64,000 nt of DNA from Carposina sasakii (GCA_014607495.2 CP053160.1:7936001-8000000), one strand, 5' to 3'. Shown: positions 1-10,592, numbered from the stretch's first letter. Notes: a model not told the origin generated them from the sequence alone. Translations and numbers: made by a program.

Positions 1-248
1 GCAGAATGATTTGTGCCGGTATAAATTGCCGGCAACATTTAAATTGAAGGATTCGTCCCGATCTCGAGATCCGCGACGAATTGCCGCGATATCTCACCGT
101 CCCGCTGGATTAAAGACGGCAGACTTCCAAACGAATTGTTCTACAAGGATTTGGTGGGGAAATTTGATGTGTAAAAATATCAAATCTTTGGTGGGAAGGT
201 AACCTTATAGTAGGAATGTTGAAGACGTATTGGTACAGATAACTTAGT
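1..248. other. unassigned sequence with short open frame
   Basis: A moderately GC-rich stretch (about 35-195) is open on the plus strand for 63 codons, followed by GGTAAC, which could act as a splice donor at ~196. I recognise no protein family, and it is not repeated elsewhere in the window. It may be the edge of a transposon or a host exon. Confidence 0.25.
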
Positions 249-525
249 TACATACATATAATCACGCCTTTATCTCTTACGGGGTAGGCAAAGCACCAAG
301 GCCGATAGAACCACACGGTGCCACTTCTGACCAATTTTGAGGGTTGAGATGTACAGTTCGGTTAGTAGTGATAGAGAAGTTCGGTTAGTAGTGACAGGTG
401 GTCAGCCCATCGCCTACAAAATACCAAGACCCTCTTGTCCCTCTACTGACTTGTACAGTATGCCCAGGAAGAAAGGAAGCTGTAGTGTTATACTTTTTTT
501 TTTCACTCCCAGAGCAGCATAGAAG
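249..525 (-). repeat. SINE-A copy (full length)
   Basis: Reverse-oriented copy from the (CATA) tail through CCTTATCCC...GGGGTAGGC to CACTCCCAGAGCAGCATAG. It contains an internal 23-bp duplication of AGTTCGGTTAGTAGTGA at ~355-400. The family recurs at 5026, 10427, 16712, 18135, 34395, 35683, 44389, 52525 and 62655. Confidence 0.8.
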
Positions 526-701
526 CGCCTCTCGTACTGACAACATAGTCCGAAAATCACACTGCGGTCACCAACCCGCTCACCCAGTGTGGTGACTATG
601 GGTAAAACCCCCCTGTGGCAGTAGCCTTGTGGCGTGCTCTGGGGGAGGCCTGCATCCAGTAGTGGACTGCAATAGGCTGAAGACGAAGACGATAGGGAAA
701 T
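526..701 (+). repeat. SINE-R copy, 5'-truncated
   Basis: Starts CGCCTCTCGTACTGACAACA and ends GGACTGCAATAGGCTG followed by a GAAGACGAAGACGA tail. The last ~60 bp equal the coding 3' end of the RTE-like LINE (WRALGEAY-QQWTAIG). Other copies: 8463, 23228, 49316, 57190, 59873. Confidence 0.7.
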
Positions 702-744
702 AAATTGTTAACTTGACTTATTTGTTAAGATGAAATTAACTTAA

Positions 745-890
745 TTACACCTGCGGGCCACCAAAACCCTTGCTGAACAAGTTAATTTTCGTGTGTAAAA
801 AACAAACCTACCCAATAGGAGTGCCTCTAAACCTAAAGTGGAAAGCGAAGTGAAAAACCCCAGAACCCGACGAGAGATTCCGCGCGGAAG
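745..890 (+). repeat. G-rep family copy 1
   Basis: Shares GACCTACCCAA..GGAGTGCC and GAGAGATTCCGCGCGGAAGA with 3425-3570. Family identity is unknown; it looks like an untranslated piece of a retroelement. Confidence 0.5.
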
Positions 891-950
891 AGTACTCTTT
901 TTTAGATTTTATTTAGCGGTGTATCCTATTAAATTATTATTATATATAAG

Positions 951-1154
951 CTGCACAATTGCGAATTTCATTCAAAAATTCCGTTCGGTGGTCTAACGTA
1001 CAAGACTAACGATCATTCACTCACACACTACGATGCATCTAATCGTACCTTTCAAGCTCAAATTCGACAAGCCATTTATGCTCTTAAACGTACCAAAGAA
1101 ATATACAGACATACACTGGAAGACTGTAACCCTCCTTCTGGCGCAGTCGGCTAA
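951..1154 (+). CDS. unidentified open frame, possible terminal exon or TE fragment
   Basis: The plus-strand frame is open for 67 codons from CTG after a possible acceptor (TTATATATAAG) to TAA at 1152-1154. It reads as plausible protein (NCEFHSKIPFGGLTYKTNDH, RQAIYALKRTKEIYRHTLED, ending PPSGAVG). It has no Met and no recognised family, and is unique in the window. It may be the last exon of a gene lying to the left, or a retroelement remnant. Confidence 0.25.
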   Translation: MHNCEFHSKIPFGGLTYKTNDHSLTHYDASNRTFQAQIRQAIYALKRTKEIYRHTLEDCNPPSGAVG

Positions 1155-1513
1155 ATAGGCGAAAAAGATCTGTGGACTTGATTCAACATTATCGACTCAC
1201 AATAAGCAGTTCGTTTACGTTCACTTTGATCATAAAACGCACTTACAGAAGTTTTCACTTCAACCAGCCAAAGCCTTGTATTACGTTTGGAAGTAAATCT
1301 GTTAAAATAATTCAAACGCGACAAACTAAAGTAACAGGTGAAACTCAACTTTCGGTAATTATTTACGGAATATTATGGCACGTGACAAGATTACAGCTAA
1401 GTTTTGGGCACGCGAATATAATCTTTGTGTTTCATGTCTAATGTTTTTGTTTAGCTCTCATAGGCAAAGTCAAAAGATATACAAATCCACAGAAACGTCA
1501 ATGGTTATATCAC
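1155..1513. other. AT-rich sequence, nothing recognised
   Basis: No repeat family, splice-flanked frame or RNA-like fold that I can support. Confidence 0.4.
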
Positions 1514-1726
1514 TACATATTATAGGTATAAAACAAAGTTACTACCCGCTGTCTGCCTGGCTCCATGTATGCTTAGATCTTTAAAACTACGCAACGGATT
1601 TTGATGCGGTTTTTTTAAATAGATAGAATGATTCAAAAGGAAGGTTATGTATAACTAGCGCCTACACCAGCTTCGCACGGGTGCCATGCCCTTTCACGCG
1701 GACGAAGTCGCGGATGGCCGCTAGTT
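1514..1726 (+). mobile_element. non-autonomous Helitron (second subfamily)
   Basis: Contains the CTATGTATGCTTAGATCTTT-type block and AACTACGCAACGGATTTTGA, and ends CGGACGAAGTCGCGGATGG-CCGCTAG|T. The terminal CTAG preceded by a GC-rich hairpin fits Helitron 3' ends. Related pieces: 3750, 27820, 30762, 38380. Confidence 0.6.
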
Positions 1727-1730
1727 CCTT

Positions 1731-2664
1731 ATACAGAGTGTAACAAAAAGGGTATGTTAAGGGTATGTAAATATCCCACTATAGAGAACCTACTCAAAAT
1801 GTTTGTAACTCGAAATCACATGTTTATTTTGCTAGATAGTATGGGGAATTCTTAACGATCTCAGGAATTTTCATACAGTCTTGAAAAATAAACTTGTGAT
1901 TTCGAGTCTCAAATTTTGTGGATAATAATAATAATGCTAATAATAATACCTGCGTTCCCACGGACCTGAAGTGCTCCCGGAGGAAGACCCTGTTCCTCAT
2001 CTCCGGCGCCGGAGTGAGGTCTGACGTGGAATAGTTCCCCCACCTCTGCCTTGCCTTCGCCGGCTAGGCAGAGTGGAGACGCGAAAGCTATGACAGCTCG
2101 AGGGTGGACGTGCTTGTCCGTAAGTGGCGAGTTGGCTTCGGTTTAAAGTCCAGGGGCACCCCTCTACCCTAGCCGCTCACCAAATGTTGCCCCCTTTGTC
2201 GCTCCGTGCATGCGGCCCATGAAATGAGTCGGCGAGTCACCGCCTGCCACCTTTTGAGACTTGGTTGTAATGGCAGGCGTCCGTTAGTCTCCTTCAAATA
2301 GCCCGATTATCCAACTCCACCCAACAATCACCCCCATAGCCTATGACCTAATTTTCCATCGCAAGACATAGATCTGCACTCCAATAGTCTTGCACATAGC
2401 GGGGACCATCGCCGGGTGTATCATATTGTGCGGTCGGCGATGGTATCCGCCATGTGTATCCCACACCATATTAATGTTCTCTAAAAAGGGCCTCTACATC
2501 TTGGCCACGGCCCGATGCACGCCTGACAAAGGACCGGGACTCAGTAGTCCCGAGAATTTTAACAGAAATAATAATAATAATAATTATTCAATAGGATAAG
2601 TTTTCTATAGTGGGCTATTTTCATAGCTTTTGGCTTAACATACCCTTTTTGTTACAGCCTGTAT
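1731..2664. mobile_element. MITE-P (palindromic MITE) interrupted by another element
   Basis: The left arm starts ACAGAGTGTAACAAAAAGGG and the right arm ends CATACCCTTTTTGTTACAG. The arms are inverted repeats, split by the insertion at 1922-2594. Intact relatives (~250 bp) lie at 17406-17650 and 24781-25030. Confidence 0.7.
1922..2594 (+). mobile_element. non-coding tail of a putative non-LTR retrotransposon
   Basis: A GC-rich 640-bp insert inside MITE-P, bounded by (ATA)n/(AAT)n tracts on both sides. It has no long frame and contains CCACCTTTTGAGACTTGGTT and TGGCAGGCGTCCGTTAGTCT. The TAA-repeat flanks are compatible with a TAA-targeting LINE (R4/Dong-like), but that clade assignment is a guess. 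Confidence 0.45.
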
Positions 2665-3324
2665 AATAATAATGAGAGTATGCTACTAGCTCCTGCGAGA
2701 AATAACATAGCTACAGAAAATATAATATTATACAAGTACATATTACAACCTTATGTTATACAAATAGAACGTAGCATAATATTTTCACCAAACAAAGGTC
2801 ATAGGCAATATGTTTTCACCCTTTTTTTCATACCTAAAGTAGGTAAATAAGGGCGTAGAGAATATTGCATATCTAGTAAACTAAATTAAGCCCACATTCA
2901 TAGTTTTGTGTTAAAGTATTATTCAATAAGAGTACCTTTATTATATATACTAGTATAATCTACCAGTAATTTTTAATCATCACTTTGTTTCCTTATAACC
3001 TTAATTTGCAGTAAAAACATTTTACTAGCTTCTAACAAACTTATATACCTTGTCTATATTGTAAAGCTATCTGACCAAATTACCGTAATGTAACTCGTAC
3101 CAAATCAATTTGTACGTAACCTAAAGTAATCATAACATAAGTAATGTAGTATAATGACAAAATTGAAACTAGAAACTGGATACTACATAAGATGCATTTT
3201 AGTAAAGCTTTGTGAAGTTCGATTAACGCTATGCTATTCTTAGGATCCGGATGTTGCATACTACCTGTACATTGTTAAACGAAACATGTCTGTTAAAAGT
3301 ATAATTTTGTATCTCCCTATTTGA
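2665..3324. other. AT-rich sequence, nothing recognised
   Basis: No coding signal or known repeat family seen. Confidence 0.4.
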
Positions 3325-3570
3325 ATTGCCCGCTCTTTTCTTCGTCGCCGGACGCGGGCCCCGTGTGCTTTCGCCCGGCTACGCTAGTAGTTGTTGTCCA
3401 ACCACCGCGGTGCTGACCTCGCGTCTCGACAAGTGAATTTTTGTGTGTAACAAACTGACCTACCCAAAGGAGTGCCCTTCGTTTAAAAGTGAAGTAACAG
3501 TGAAGAATACCTGAAAATGGACTAAAGTAAAAAACCCCTAAACCCTACGAGAGATTCCGCGCGGAAGAAA
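3325..3570 (+). repeat. G-rep family copy 2
   Basis: Longer copy of the 745-890 repeat. A GC-rich head (GTCGCCGGACGCGGGCCCCG) precedes the shared GACCTACCCAAAGGAGTGCC and CGAGAGATTCCGCGCGGAAG. Confidence 0.5.
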
Positions 3571-3749
3571 AGGAACACGGAGCGTACAAAGGTACTTTGA
3601 CCTACCTATTTTTACCTCGCGGTCCCCACTACCTAAATATAAACAAAGTCTTTGGCCTAATAATGTAAAAATAACTTTATTGTGCTATGTTTTGAGCAAA
3701 TAAATGATAATTTTCACATACACTTTTATTTTCATCTCGGAAAGTCACT

Positions 3750-3872
3750 ATGTATGTATGTATCTTTAAAACTTCGCAACGGATTTTGATGCGGTTTTTT
3801 TAAATACAAAATTGTTTTAAATGGAACCGCGCATGGGTGCAATGTCCCTTCACGCGGATGAAGTCGTAGCCG
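3750..3872 (+). mobile_element. Helitron fragment (second subfamily)
   Basis: AACTTCGCAACGGATTTTGA...CACGCGGATGAAGTCGTAGCCGGCCGCTAA is colinear with the 3' half of 1514-1726. A T1-SINE tail fragment (CCATTTTCTTTATTAATAA) follows at ~3895-3915. Confidence 0.55.
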
Positions 3873-3915
3873 GCCGCTAATACAAAGTAATTTCCTCCAT
3901 TTTCTTTATTAATAA

Positions 3916-4810
3916 TTATATAACAAAGTAAGATATAAACATGATTGATTGGTAAATTTAAATTTTGATATTGACATTGAAATAGAAGTTATTGACATAG
4001 TGAATTTCTGTTGTTATTTATTGTTAAATTGACATTTTTTATTAGAATTTATTAAACTAACTAATGCCTGCTTGATGTTAAATTGTATGGAATAAAAATT
4101 TGCATGTCAGATATGACGAAATATGTAGAACGCTTGCTGTAAATACAAATAATAACATGTATATATACTTATATTTGAGCAAATTAACATATTGATTGAT
4201 TGATTGATAAAATTAATTACATCTGGCCTCGATGTGGTAACAATAGCCAAAGGATCGTTCTCCTGTAATTTGTAACCCTGCAGCCATTTCGAAATTCTGC
4301 TATCAGTATAAACTTATCTCACTTTAAAAAAGTGTCATGAATTCTACACCATAACCAAACGACACACGTCCTATCAGCTCAGATAGGGGCTTTAATGATT
4401 TCATTTGCTGCATTAAAGTATTGACGTAGTACCATCATGTAGAGTTACAAGTCAACGTTATTGACATGAAGTACAAGTTGGTTTGAACTAGAGCTTAGAA
4501 GCCAATGGTCTATAATGGCTGATGAAAAAAGTTTCTCATTCGCGGTAAATTCGATGAGTTTAAGATTAGTTCTTTTATACGTGCGCCATTATGTTCGTAT
4601 TTAATGTGACTTATCTACAATGTGGTATTAGGTACTCTTGTTGTACTAATAAAAATCACCCTAGAACTGTAAATCACCACGCTGGTTCTGTATGAAATTT
4701 GCGGGTGGCTAGATCCTCGCTTGTTGTTTTGCGGAGTGTACCATGGGCAGGCGAGGATGACGTGGGTCCCGTGGGATCTTAGTTGAGATATCGCACACTC
4801 TTCTATATGT
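3916..4810. other. AT-rich sequence, nothing recognised
   Basis: Long AT-rich stretch. A slightly GC-richer piece at 4680-4790 has an imperfect inverted repeat (GATCCTCGCTTG / CAGGCGAGGATG) but no assignable family. Confidence 0.35.
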
Positions 4811-4815
4811 CTTTA

Positions 4816-5325
4816 TACAGGGTGTAACAGAAAGGGTATGTTAAGCGAAATCCTATAAAAATAGCCCATTTTAAAGAACCTATTCACAATTTTTTTTATC
4901 TTATGACCATTGCTTATCACGTGTTTATTTTTTCAGATAGTATGGAGAATTTCGAGACAGCTTAGGAATGTTCGTTACAATCATGAAAAATAAACATGTG
5001 ATTTTGCGTCACTTTTGTATATACACTTCTCTTCTCTTCCCGGGCATACTGTACAAGTCAGTAGAGCGACAAGAGGGTCTCGGTGTTTTGTAGGCGATGG
5101 GTTGACCACCTGTCACTACTAACCAAACTTGTAAATCTCAAATATACCCTCACAATTGGTCAGAAGTGGCGCCATATGGTTCTGTCGGCCCTTGGTGCTC
5201 TGCCTACCCCGTAAGGGATAAAGGCGTAATTATATGTGCGTATGTATGTTTGTATATACATAGGTTAATTTTTAGTGAGCTATTTTCATAGCTTTCCGCT
5301 TAACATGCCCCTTTTGTTATATCAC
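4816..5325. mobile_element. MITE-P interrupted by a SINE-A insertion
   Basis: The left arm ACAGGGTGTAACAGAAAGGG and right arm CGCTTAACATGCCCCTTTTG are inverted. SINE-A (5026-5248) sits in the right half, flanked by TTTGTATATACA duplications. Confidence 0.75.
5026..5248 (+). repeat. SINE-A copy with 12-bp target site duplication
   Basis: Runs from CTTCTCTTCTCTTCCCGGGC to the TATGTATG tail. A perfect 12-bp duplication (TTTGTATATACA) at 5014-5025 and 5249-5260 shows integration by target-primed reverse transcription into MITE-P. Confidence 0.8.
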
Positions 5326-5637
5326 CATGATACACTTAGACTTATCGAAATAAGTATACCGATGACTCTTTCCCTGGGGATATTAAAAATTATTTATTTA
5401 TTTTATTTAGATTTTTCCTCACAGTCCATGCAGATGAAGTCGTTTAAGCAAATTAACCCGACTTTAGTTAAAACTGCTTAACTTTTAAATGAAATTTTGT
5501 TAAACTTCACCGTGCATCTAAGGTTAGCGACACACTTGCCGACAATGATGACCAATGCTGACGGTTCGTGGCCACAAATAATTTTATTTTCTCGGATGTC
5601 TCAACTATTGAAAACATAGTCATGATTCTAAACATAT
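5326..5637. other. AT-rich sequence, nothing recognised
   Basis: No supported feature. Confidence 0.4.
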
Positions 5638-5935
5638 ATATTCACACGGCGTGTTCTCGAAATGGCGTAGCTGAGCTGCAGAGTCACGAACGAGATCCTT
5701 ACAACCACGTTTAGCGGGTCAGATATTAACGATAAGTGACAAATTGCTAACTCATCGCTTGAGGAAACACGCGACTTTTACGACACGCATAGAAGGAGAT
5801 TCATTCTCTCAGGCGATAGGTTAACTTCTCTAATTTACATCTGACCCCGCTATGCCATGCGTGGCTGTGGGATTTTTTTTTACGATCCTGCATTTCTGGT
5901 TACCCCATTTTGGAAACCCAGCTATGTCTGTCTGT
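5638..5935. repeat. two SINE-B copies in inverted orientation
   Basis: A minus-strand copy (5638-5800; CTCGAAATGGCGTAGCTGAG) abuts a plus-strand copy (5800-5935; TCTCTCAGGCGATAGG, GGCTGTGGGATTTTTTTTTA, TTACCCCATTTTGGAAAC). SINE-B is one of the most abundant families in the window. Confidence 0.6.
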
Positions 5936-6368
5936 ATCAAAGTTTTTATCCACCGGAATTCAAGACAAGATCCTATGACGTGGAAATCACCAACTACAAC
6001 TACGCCAATGCCTCATTAATAATTAGGTTGGGGGCATCATCTAGGTAGTCTAATAGATCACGGGGAAAGTAATCCTTAATAAATTCTATCTTTAGGATAA
6101 TCTAAAGCTTCAGTAGCATCAAATCCGCTAGTGTGACACGGGACTAAATGTAACCCAGTGGAGCAGAACCTTAATCGGCCATAATTAAAAATGCAGAGCG
6201 AGCGGTCCCTGGCGGTCGACGTCAAGAAAATAGTTTTAACTACACAGTTTAAGTTTCTGAGATGTTTAACTACTAGGGTGCAGTGTAAAGTGTAAATGTT
6301 GTGATTAATCCCCATATTATTAATTGTTCACTTAATTTGAAATTACATCAATGTAATCCTTATTTCCT
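5936..6368. other. no gene recognised
   Basis: Mixed-composition sequence without a supported frame or repeat. Confidence 0.4.
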
Positions 6369-6635
6369 CACTAATATTATAAACGTGAAAGTAACTGCGC
6401 TTTCCCGCCAAAAGTACTGAAGCGATTGTAATGAAAAGTACACAGATAGTTTATAGCCTGAGAAAGGACATAGGCTACTTTTTTATACCAAGGAAAATAT
6501 TTTTGTATTATATATGTAATATTAAGAAATGTTTATAAAAAAGAAAAAAATATCACAAAAAAGTTTCAACATATTGTTTTTTCTGCTATAATTATTATGC
6601 ACGGACGAAGTGTGGGGCATACACTTATATAATAA
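6369..6635 (+). mobile_element. degenerate non-autonomous Helitron
   Basis: Starts TCACTAATATTATAAACGTG, has GACATAGGCTACTTTTTTAT in the middle, and ends near GCACGGACGAAGTGTGGGGC. This matches the order of blocks in the intact copies at 12905 and 61745. Confidence 0.6.
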
Positions 6636-6744
6636 ATAAATAAATATATTCTGCAGAGTTCTTCATAATATACATACGAGTATAACTAAATTTCCTATTC
6701 GATCGTCCATTGAATACTTAAATCTTCTTCAACAAGACTAACCT

Positions 6745-6866
6745 TATACCCGGTGGCTTAGTGGTTATAGCGGCTCGCACGGTTTGCAGTGGTCGTGGGT
6801 TCGATTCCCACTCGGGTGAAGAATTTTTTCCATTTTCTTTATTAATAATTTTATAATTATACCCTT
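6745..6866 (+). repeat. SINE-T1 (tRNA-derived)
   Basis: Box A (GGTGGCTTAGTGGTTATAGC) and box B (GGGTTCGATTCCC) form a tRNA-like body with a perfect 5-bp T stem and a 6-bp acceptor-like stem (ACCCGG/TCGGGT). CCATTTTCTTTATTAATAA follows. Copies at 11030, 24266, 28640 and 55545 show it is a SINE, not a tRNA gene. Confidence 0.75.
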
Positions 6867-7530
6867 TTTTCAGTAGACGGAGACATCGACAATAATCTAA
6901 TTTTCTTTTCTCTTTGTATCTATTGGGAAGGAGCTTTTTAATATCTCTGATAGATCGCATCCTGATTGGTTGAAGTTAAAGAACAAGTAATAGCTCCAGC
7001 TATCGGTAACAGTGGCGCTAGTGTCTACACAGATAAAGGGAATATGGTGTCTTGACTAAATGGTTGTAAAACTTTCTGTTTCTAGCCACCAGAACGGATA
7101 ATTTGGCACTGCAGTTGCGAGTTCAATCTTGATTGGAGAGTTACTAGCTCTTGGAGTTTTTAATAGTTTTGAAGAAATGTCTTTTTGAATAGACTTTAAA
7201 GTGTTCTGGCTTTTGTAGTTTTACGACCGATTTTTTCGTAAAGTCGGATAGCTCTATTTGAAGGTTAAAGTTAATGCTGTCTCCATTATAATAATGAGTT
7301 TTTAAGAACACCGCATCAAAGGTATTTTTAAGTTAGAACTAGGTATAATTATTATCTATACTAATCGGCCCTTAATAGCTTGAATGAAGATATACAAAAT
7401 ACGTTTTGCTCATCCTATTCTCATAAATATTTTACATTTTGCTATTTCTATAGGTACATGTAATTTCCAACACTTGGCATACTGAGAGCAGATTTTTCCC
7501 GATAACTATCGACCATGATCCAATCCTACG
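6867..7530. other. no gene recognised
   Basis: AT-rich; no supported features. Confidence 0.4.
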
Positions 7531-7606
7531 ATAACACAGCCGCGAGGATGGGGACACCTTTGCCTAGTAGTGGGAAACACTACGGACGGCTAAAAAAATA
7601 AAAAAT
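7531..7606 (+). mobile_element. LINE 3'-end fragment
   Basis: GGATGGGGACACCTTTGCCT..AGTAGTGGGAAACACTACGGACGGCTAAAAA resembles the coding end of insect LINEs (GLCPVVGNTTDG-like), as at 42480-42660. It is short, so tentative. Confidence 0.35.
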
Positions 7607-8460
7607 AAACACCGACCTACCTACACCAACCAACCTAATACAAGAATAAGAGTTTATGCTATCACGTTCCAAACAATAAATCGTGGTTGTTGACAAGCTC
7701 GCGGATAGTCCGCCATGACATGTGTATTAAACATAAATATGTATGCGATAACCGCATAGAAATTGCTTCGAATGCCTCCATAATTCATGTATCCCGGTCA
7801 CCGGCGGGTACTTGGCAGATCGCCGAAACCACAGCTTAGCGGAGACGGTAGTACAAGTCACTAGTACAAGATGGTTTAGTGACCATGCGCTCTTAGATAT
7901 GTTTGTCCACTGATTCTGGGGTTCTTATTATGAAATGTGTCAGGCACGTACCGTTTCATGCACGGCATGTTTTAGAAATGGTAGCACAATTTGATTCCAA
8001 TACTATTCAACCAATAGTATTTTGTCGATCTTAACCTTCATCATAATTACATATAACCTTAGAAATATAATCTTAGAAACATAATACTTAGTGCTTTTGT
8101 ATGACATAGATAAAAAAGTTTTCCCTAAATTTAATGAAATCAAATAAGCTCTTAAACTAACAAAAGAAACTTTGACCACTGTGGAAACCCTCGAATCTTC
8201 TACACTGTGTAGCCTCTGCGAATGACTTACAAACATTTTATACGACGACCCCTAGCGGTGAGTCGGTGTAAACTCCGATTTTTCAACCGTCTCAAGCTGA
8301 AGATATTGTCTTCTAAATAATAGATGTATTATGCGCGCGGTGCATCTGGTCGCATTGTGTGACTTGAATACGAATGCCGGCTTTGTGGTTCCACTAGAAA
8401 ATAATTTTACAGGCGACATAGAAGAATTGCCCTAATATATAATGCCCTTTATAAATTTAC
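7607..8460. other. no gene recognised
   Basis: AT-rich sequence; no repeat family shared with the rest of the window. Confidence 0.4.
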
Positions 8461-8462
8461 CC

Positions 8463-8612
8463 GCGTGGTACCGGTAGAGTAGAGTTTGTACTACCCCGTG
8501 CCTGCCTGTGGGTATCATACGAGGCGATTAAGGGTTTCCGGGAGGTCGACTCTTACGACATGCACGGAAGAAGATGCAGCCGATGTATTCTAGTGAAGCC
8601 CGTCATCAGCAC
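8463..8612. repeat. SINE-R 5' end fused to SINE-B
   Basis: 8463-8546 is the SINE-R head (CGTGGTACCGGTAGAGTAGA). It switches at GTCGACTCTTACGACATGCA into SINE-B in minus orientation (8547-8612). A chimeric junction or nested insertion. Confidence 0.55.
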
Positions 8613-8696
8613 AGGCAATTTGCATGTAACAAGTTTCGGCATCACAAAGGTTTTTACAAAATGACAATGAAAAACTGGGTACCTATTTGCCAGGTC

Positions 8697-9147
8697 TCGA
8701 AATGTAGCAGACTGAAGTGGCAGTGAGCTGGTTACATCTGTCGTAGAACCGATGGACGGTGGAGTAAGCGGGTTCTCGAATGGAAACCGACCCCCTGATT
8801 ACCTAATTTGCAATAGCAAAGCCGAAGCAAAGTGATAGCGAAAATTGTACAATATTCGCCTTGAAATGTCAAAGTTCCTTTGAAATTCATTTTCCGTAAT
8901 AGGAATTTAACAAACAATAAGTGATTTTTGTACAATTTTCGCTATCGCTTTGCTTTTGCTAGTTAGGTAATAAGGGGGCGAGCCTCGGCAAGCGTAGCGT
9001 TGGACGCCCTCCGGCCAGATGGACCGATGACTTAGAGAGGGCGGCTGGTTGTGACTGGATGGCAAAAATGGGAGATCGAGCCTTGTGGCGTGCTCTGGGA
9101 GAGGCCTACGTCCAGCAGTGGACTGCAATTAAACTGACGACGACCAT
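8697..9147 (+). mobile_element. RTE-like LINE 3' end, interrupted by MITE-X
   Basis: Encodes in broken form the C-terminal motif LKWQ-AGHICRRTDGRWSKR, then GKRSVGRPPARWTDDL-type sequence and GEAYVQQWTAI, ending with a GACGACGAC tail. MITE-X is inserted at 8791-8978. Shares its sequence with 40685-40985 and 51050-51230. Confidence 0.75.
8791..8978. mobile_element. MITE-X (188 bp) with 3-bp target duplication
   Basis: Terminal inverted repeats CCCCCTGATTACCTAA / CCCCCTTATTACCTAA extend imperfectly ~55 bp (GCAAAGTGATAGCGAAAATT). CGA is found at 8788-8790 and 8979-8981, consistent with a 3-bp target duplication inside the LINE. A second copy lies at 52109-52276. Confidence 0.75.
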
Positions 9148-9385
9148 GGATGAGTATAATAATATTACAACTACGTGGGTGTGACGGATTTTATGCGTGG
9201 GAGAGCACTACAATTCCCATATATTTGGCCCGTCTATATTTATAAAAAGTAACTGGACTTATTTACTTAGGGCGTGTTATTTTACGTGAAGACAACATTA
9301 TTTTCAGAATATTATGTTAGGAAAACTATGTCAACATCATATCGATAGGGTGTTTACCTTAAATAAAAATAATATTAACATGTTA
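9148..9385. other. no gene recognised
   Basis: No supported features. Confidence 0.35.
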
Positions 9386-9482
9386 CAATAACATCTGTCC
9401 TCGCTATGTAAACGTGGCTGTGGGATATCCCTTATGTCCAGACAGTTTTAGCTGCCCCGCTTTGAAAGCACAGCCATGTCTA
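9386..9482 (+). repeat. SINE-B fragment
   Basis: ACATCTGTCCTCGCTATG, ACGTGGCTGTGGGATATCCC and GCCCCGCTTTGAAAGCACAG correspond to the 3' half of the SINE-B consensus. Confidence 0.55.
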
Positions 9483-10310
9483 TATTTTTGTATGTATTGT
9501 TTTCACTGTGAACGCGACGTATATTTCAATTGTACTGTTTGTATCAACATCTTGTTCTCACCGTGGAAACAATCTTTCAAAATTCATTGCAACACCATCT
9601 TATAGCTTATAATTTGTCAAAGTCATACATTACGCGACACACACTCAAATACAAAACTAAACTCGACAAGATCCCAAATGAATGACATAAATCCTAGTTG
9701 TGCGGATTTAGCCCCAAATCCCGAGCTTCTGCTGAAATATGGAGACCCTTCTCCGCCTTAGCTAAGGGATAAAAAGACAGTTGCATGATGACCTTTGAGG
9801 TAGCGCTAGTATCCTCAAATTATATAATTTTTTTGGTATTTAAATTTAGTTCAACGTTTTTTTCGTCGGCCATCATAGTGTGTCGTATTATGGGAGAAAA
9901 AAAACGACTATATGATGAATTGGTGTCAATGTGTGAGAAGCATTTGCAAGGTCAGGAGTAGGCTATATCTGCAAATGGATGATATTAAAAAGGTCTGCCT
10001 AGAGATATATTGAACCAAATTATTCCTAGCCTGTGTGGAATTTGGGATATAAAGAATTTGTATTTTCAGAGAGCTATTTTGCTCAGATAAATAAGCCTTA
10101 TTTGTGTGCATGTCTTGATAATATTATACATATTTGTATAAATATTTAACATTATTTTGTTAGGTAAAGCTTGGACAAAACTAATTTTAATTTAACTGTT
10201 TAGGTGAGCACTTAAATAATATAATATGTATCTTTTTAATGAACTATATTATTTCTTATTTATTCTTATATTTCTTTAGTGTATGATAGTATAGTTACAG
10301 ATATGCTCGT
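9483..10310. other. AT-rich sequence, nothing recognised
   Basis: No supported coding or repeat feature. Confidence 0.4.
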
Positions 10311-10426
10311 ATTTTTTTATGGTGCCATAGTGATATCCCACTGCTTGGCAAAGGCCTCCCCTTTTAAGTCTATTTTTTTTTATAGTCCTCTTTTGATATA
10401 CTCGTATACATTTAAATAAATAGTTA

Positions 10427-10592
10427 CTTGTACATCTCAACTATACCCTCAAAATTGGTCAGAAGTGGCACCATGTGGTTCTATCGGCCCTTGGTGCTCT
10501 GCCTACCCCGTAAGGGATAAAGGCATGTTTATATGTATGTATGTATGTTCACGAAATGGGGTAGCCAGAACTGCAGAATCGCGGAGGAGATC
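10427..10592. repeat. SINE-A 3' part followed by SINE-B fragment
   Basis: SINE-A plus-strand from CTTGTACATCTCAACTATAC to the TATGTATGTATG tail (~10540), then a minus-strand SINE-B piece (CACGAAATGGGGTAGCCAGA). Confidence 0.65.

Noticed and set aside
6751..6820. Possible tRNA gene (boxes A and B, cloverleaf-like)
   Set aside because: Several diverged copies with shared non-tRNA flanks (11051-, 24364+, 55577-); a tRNA-derived SINE. The same reasoning applies to 18983, 53422 and 63040.
8907..9128. Minus-strand frame starting MQSTAGRRPLP, also seen at 40964-40707 and 51382-51038
   Set aside because: Antisense of the RTE-like LINE 3' coding tail; repeated only because the LINE is repeated. At 51038-51382 it happens to join the real transporter exon frame through the LINE.
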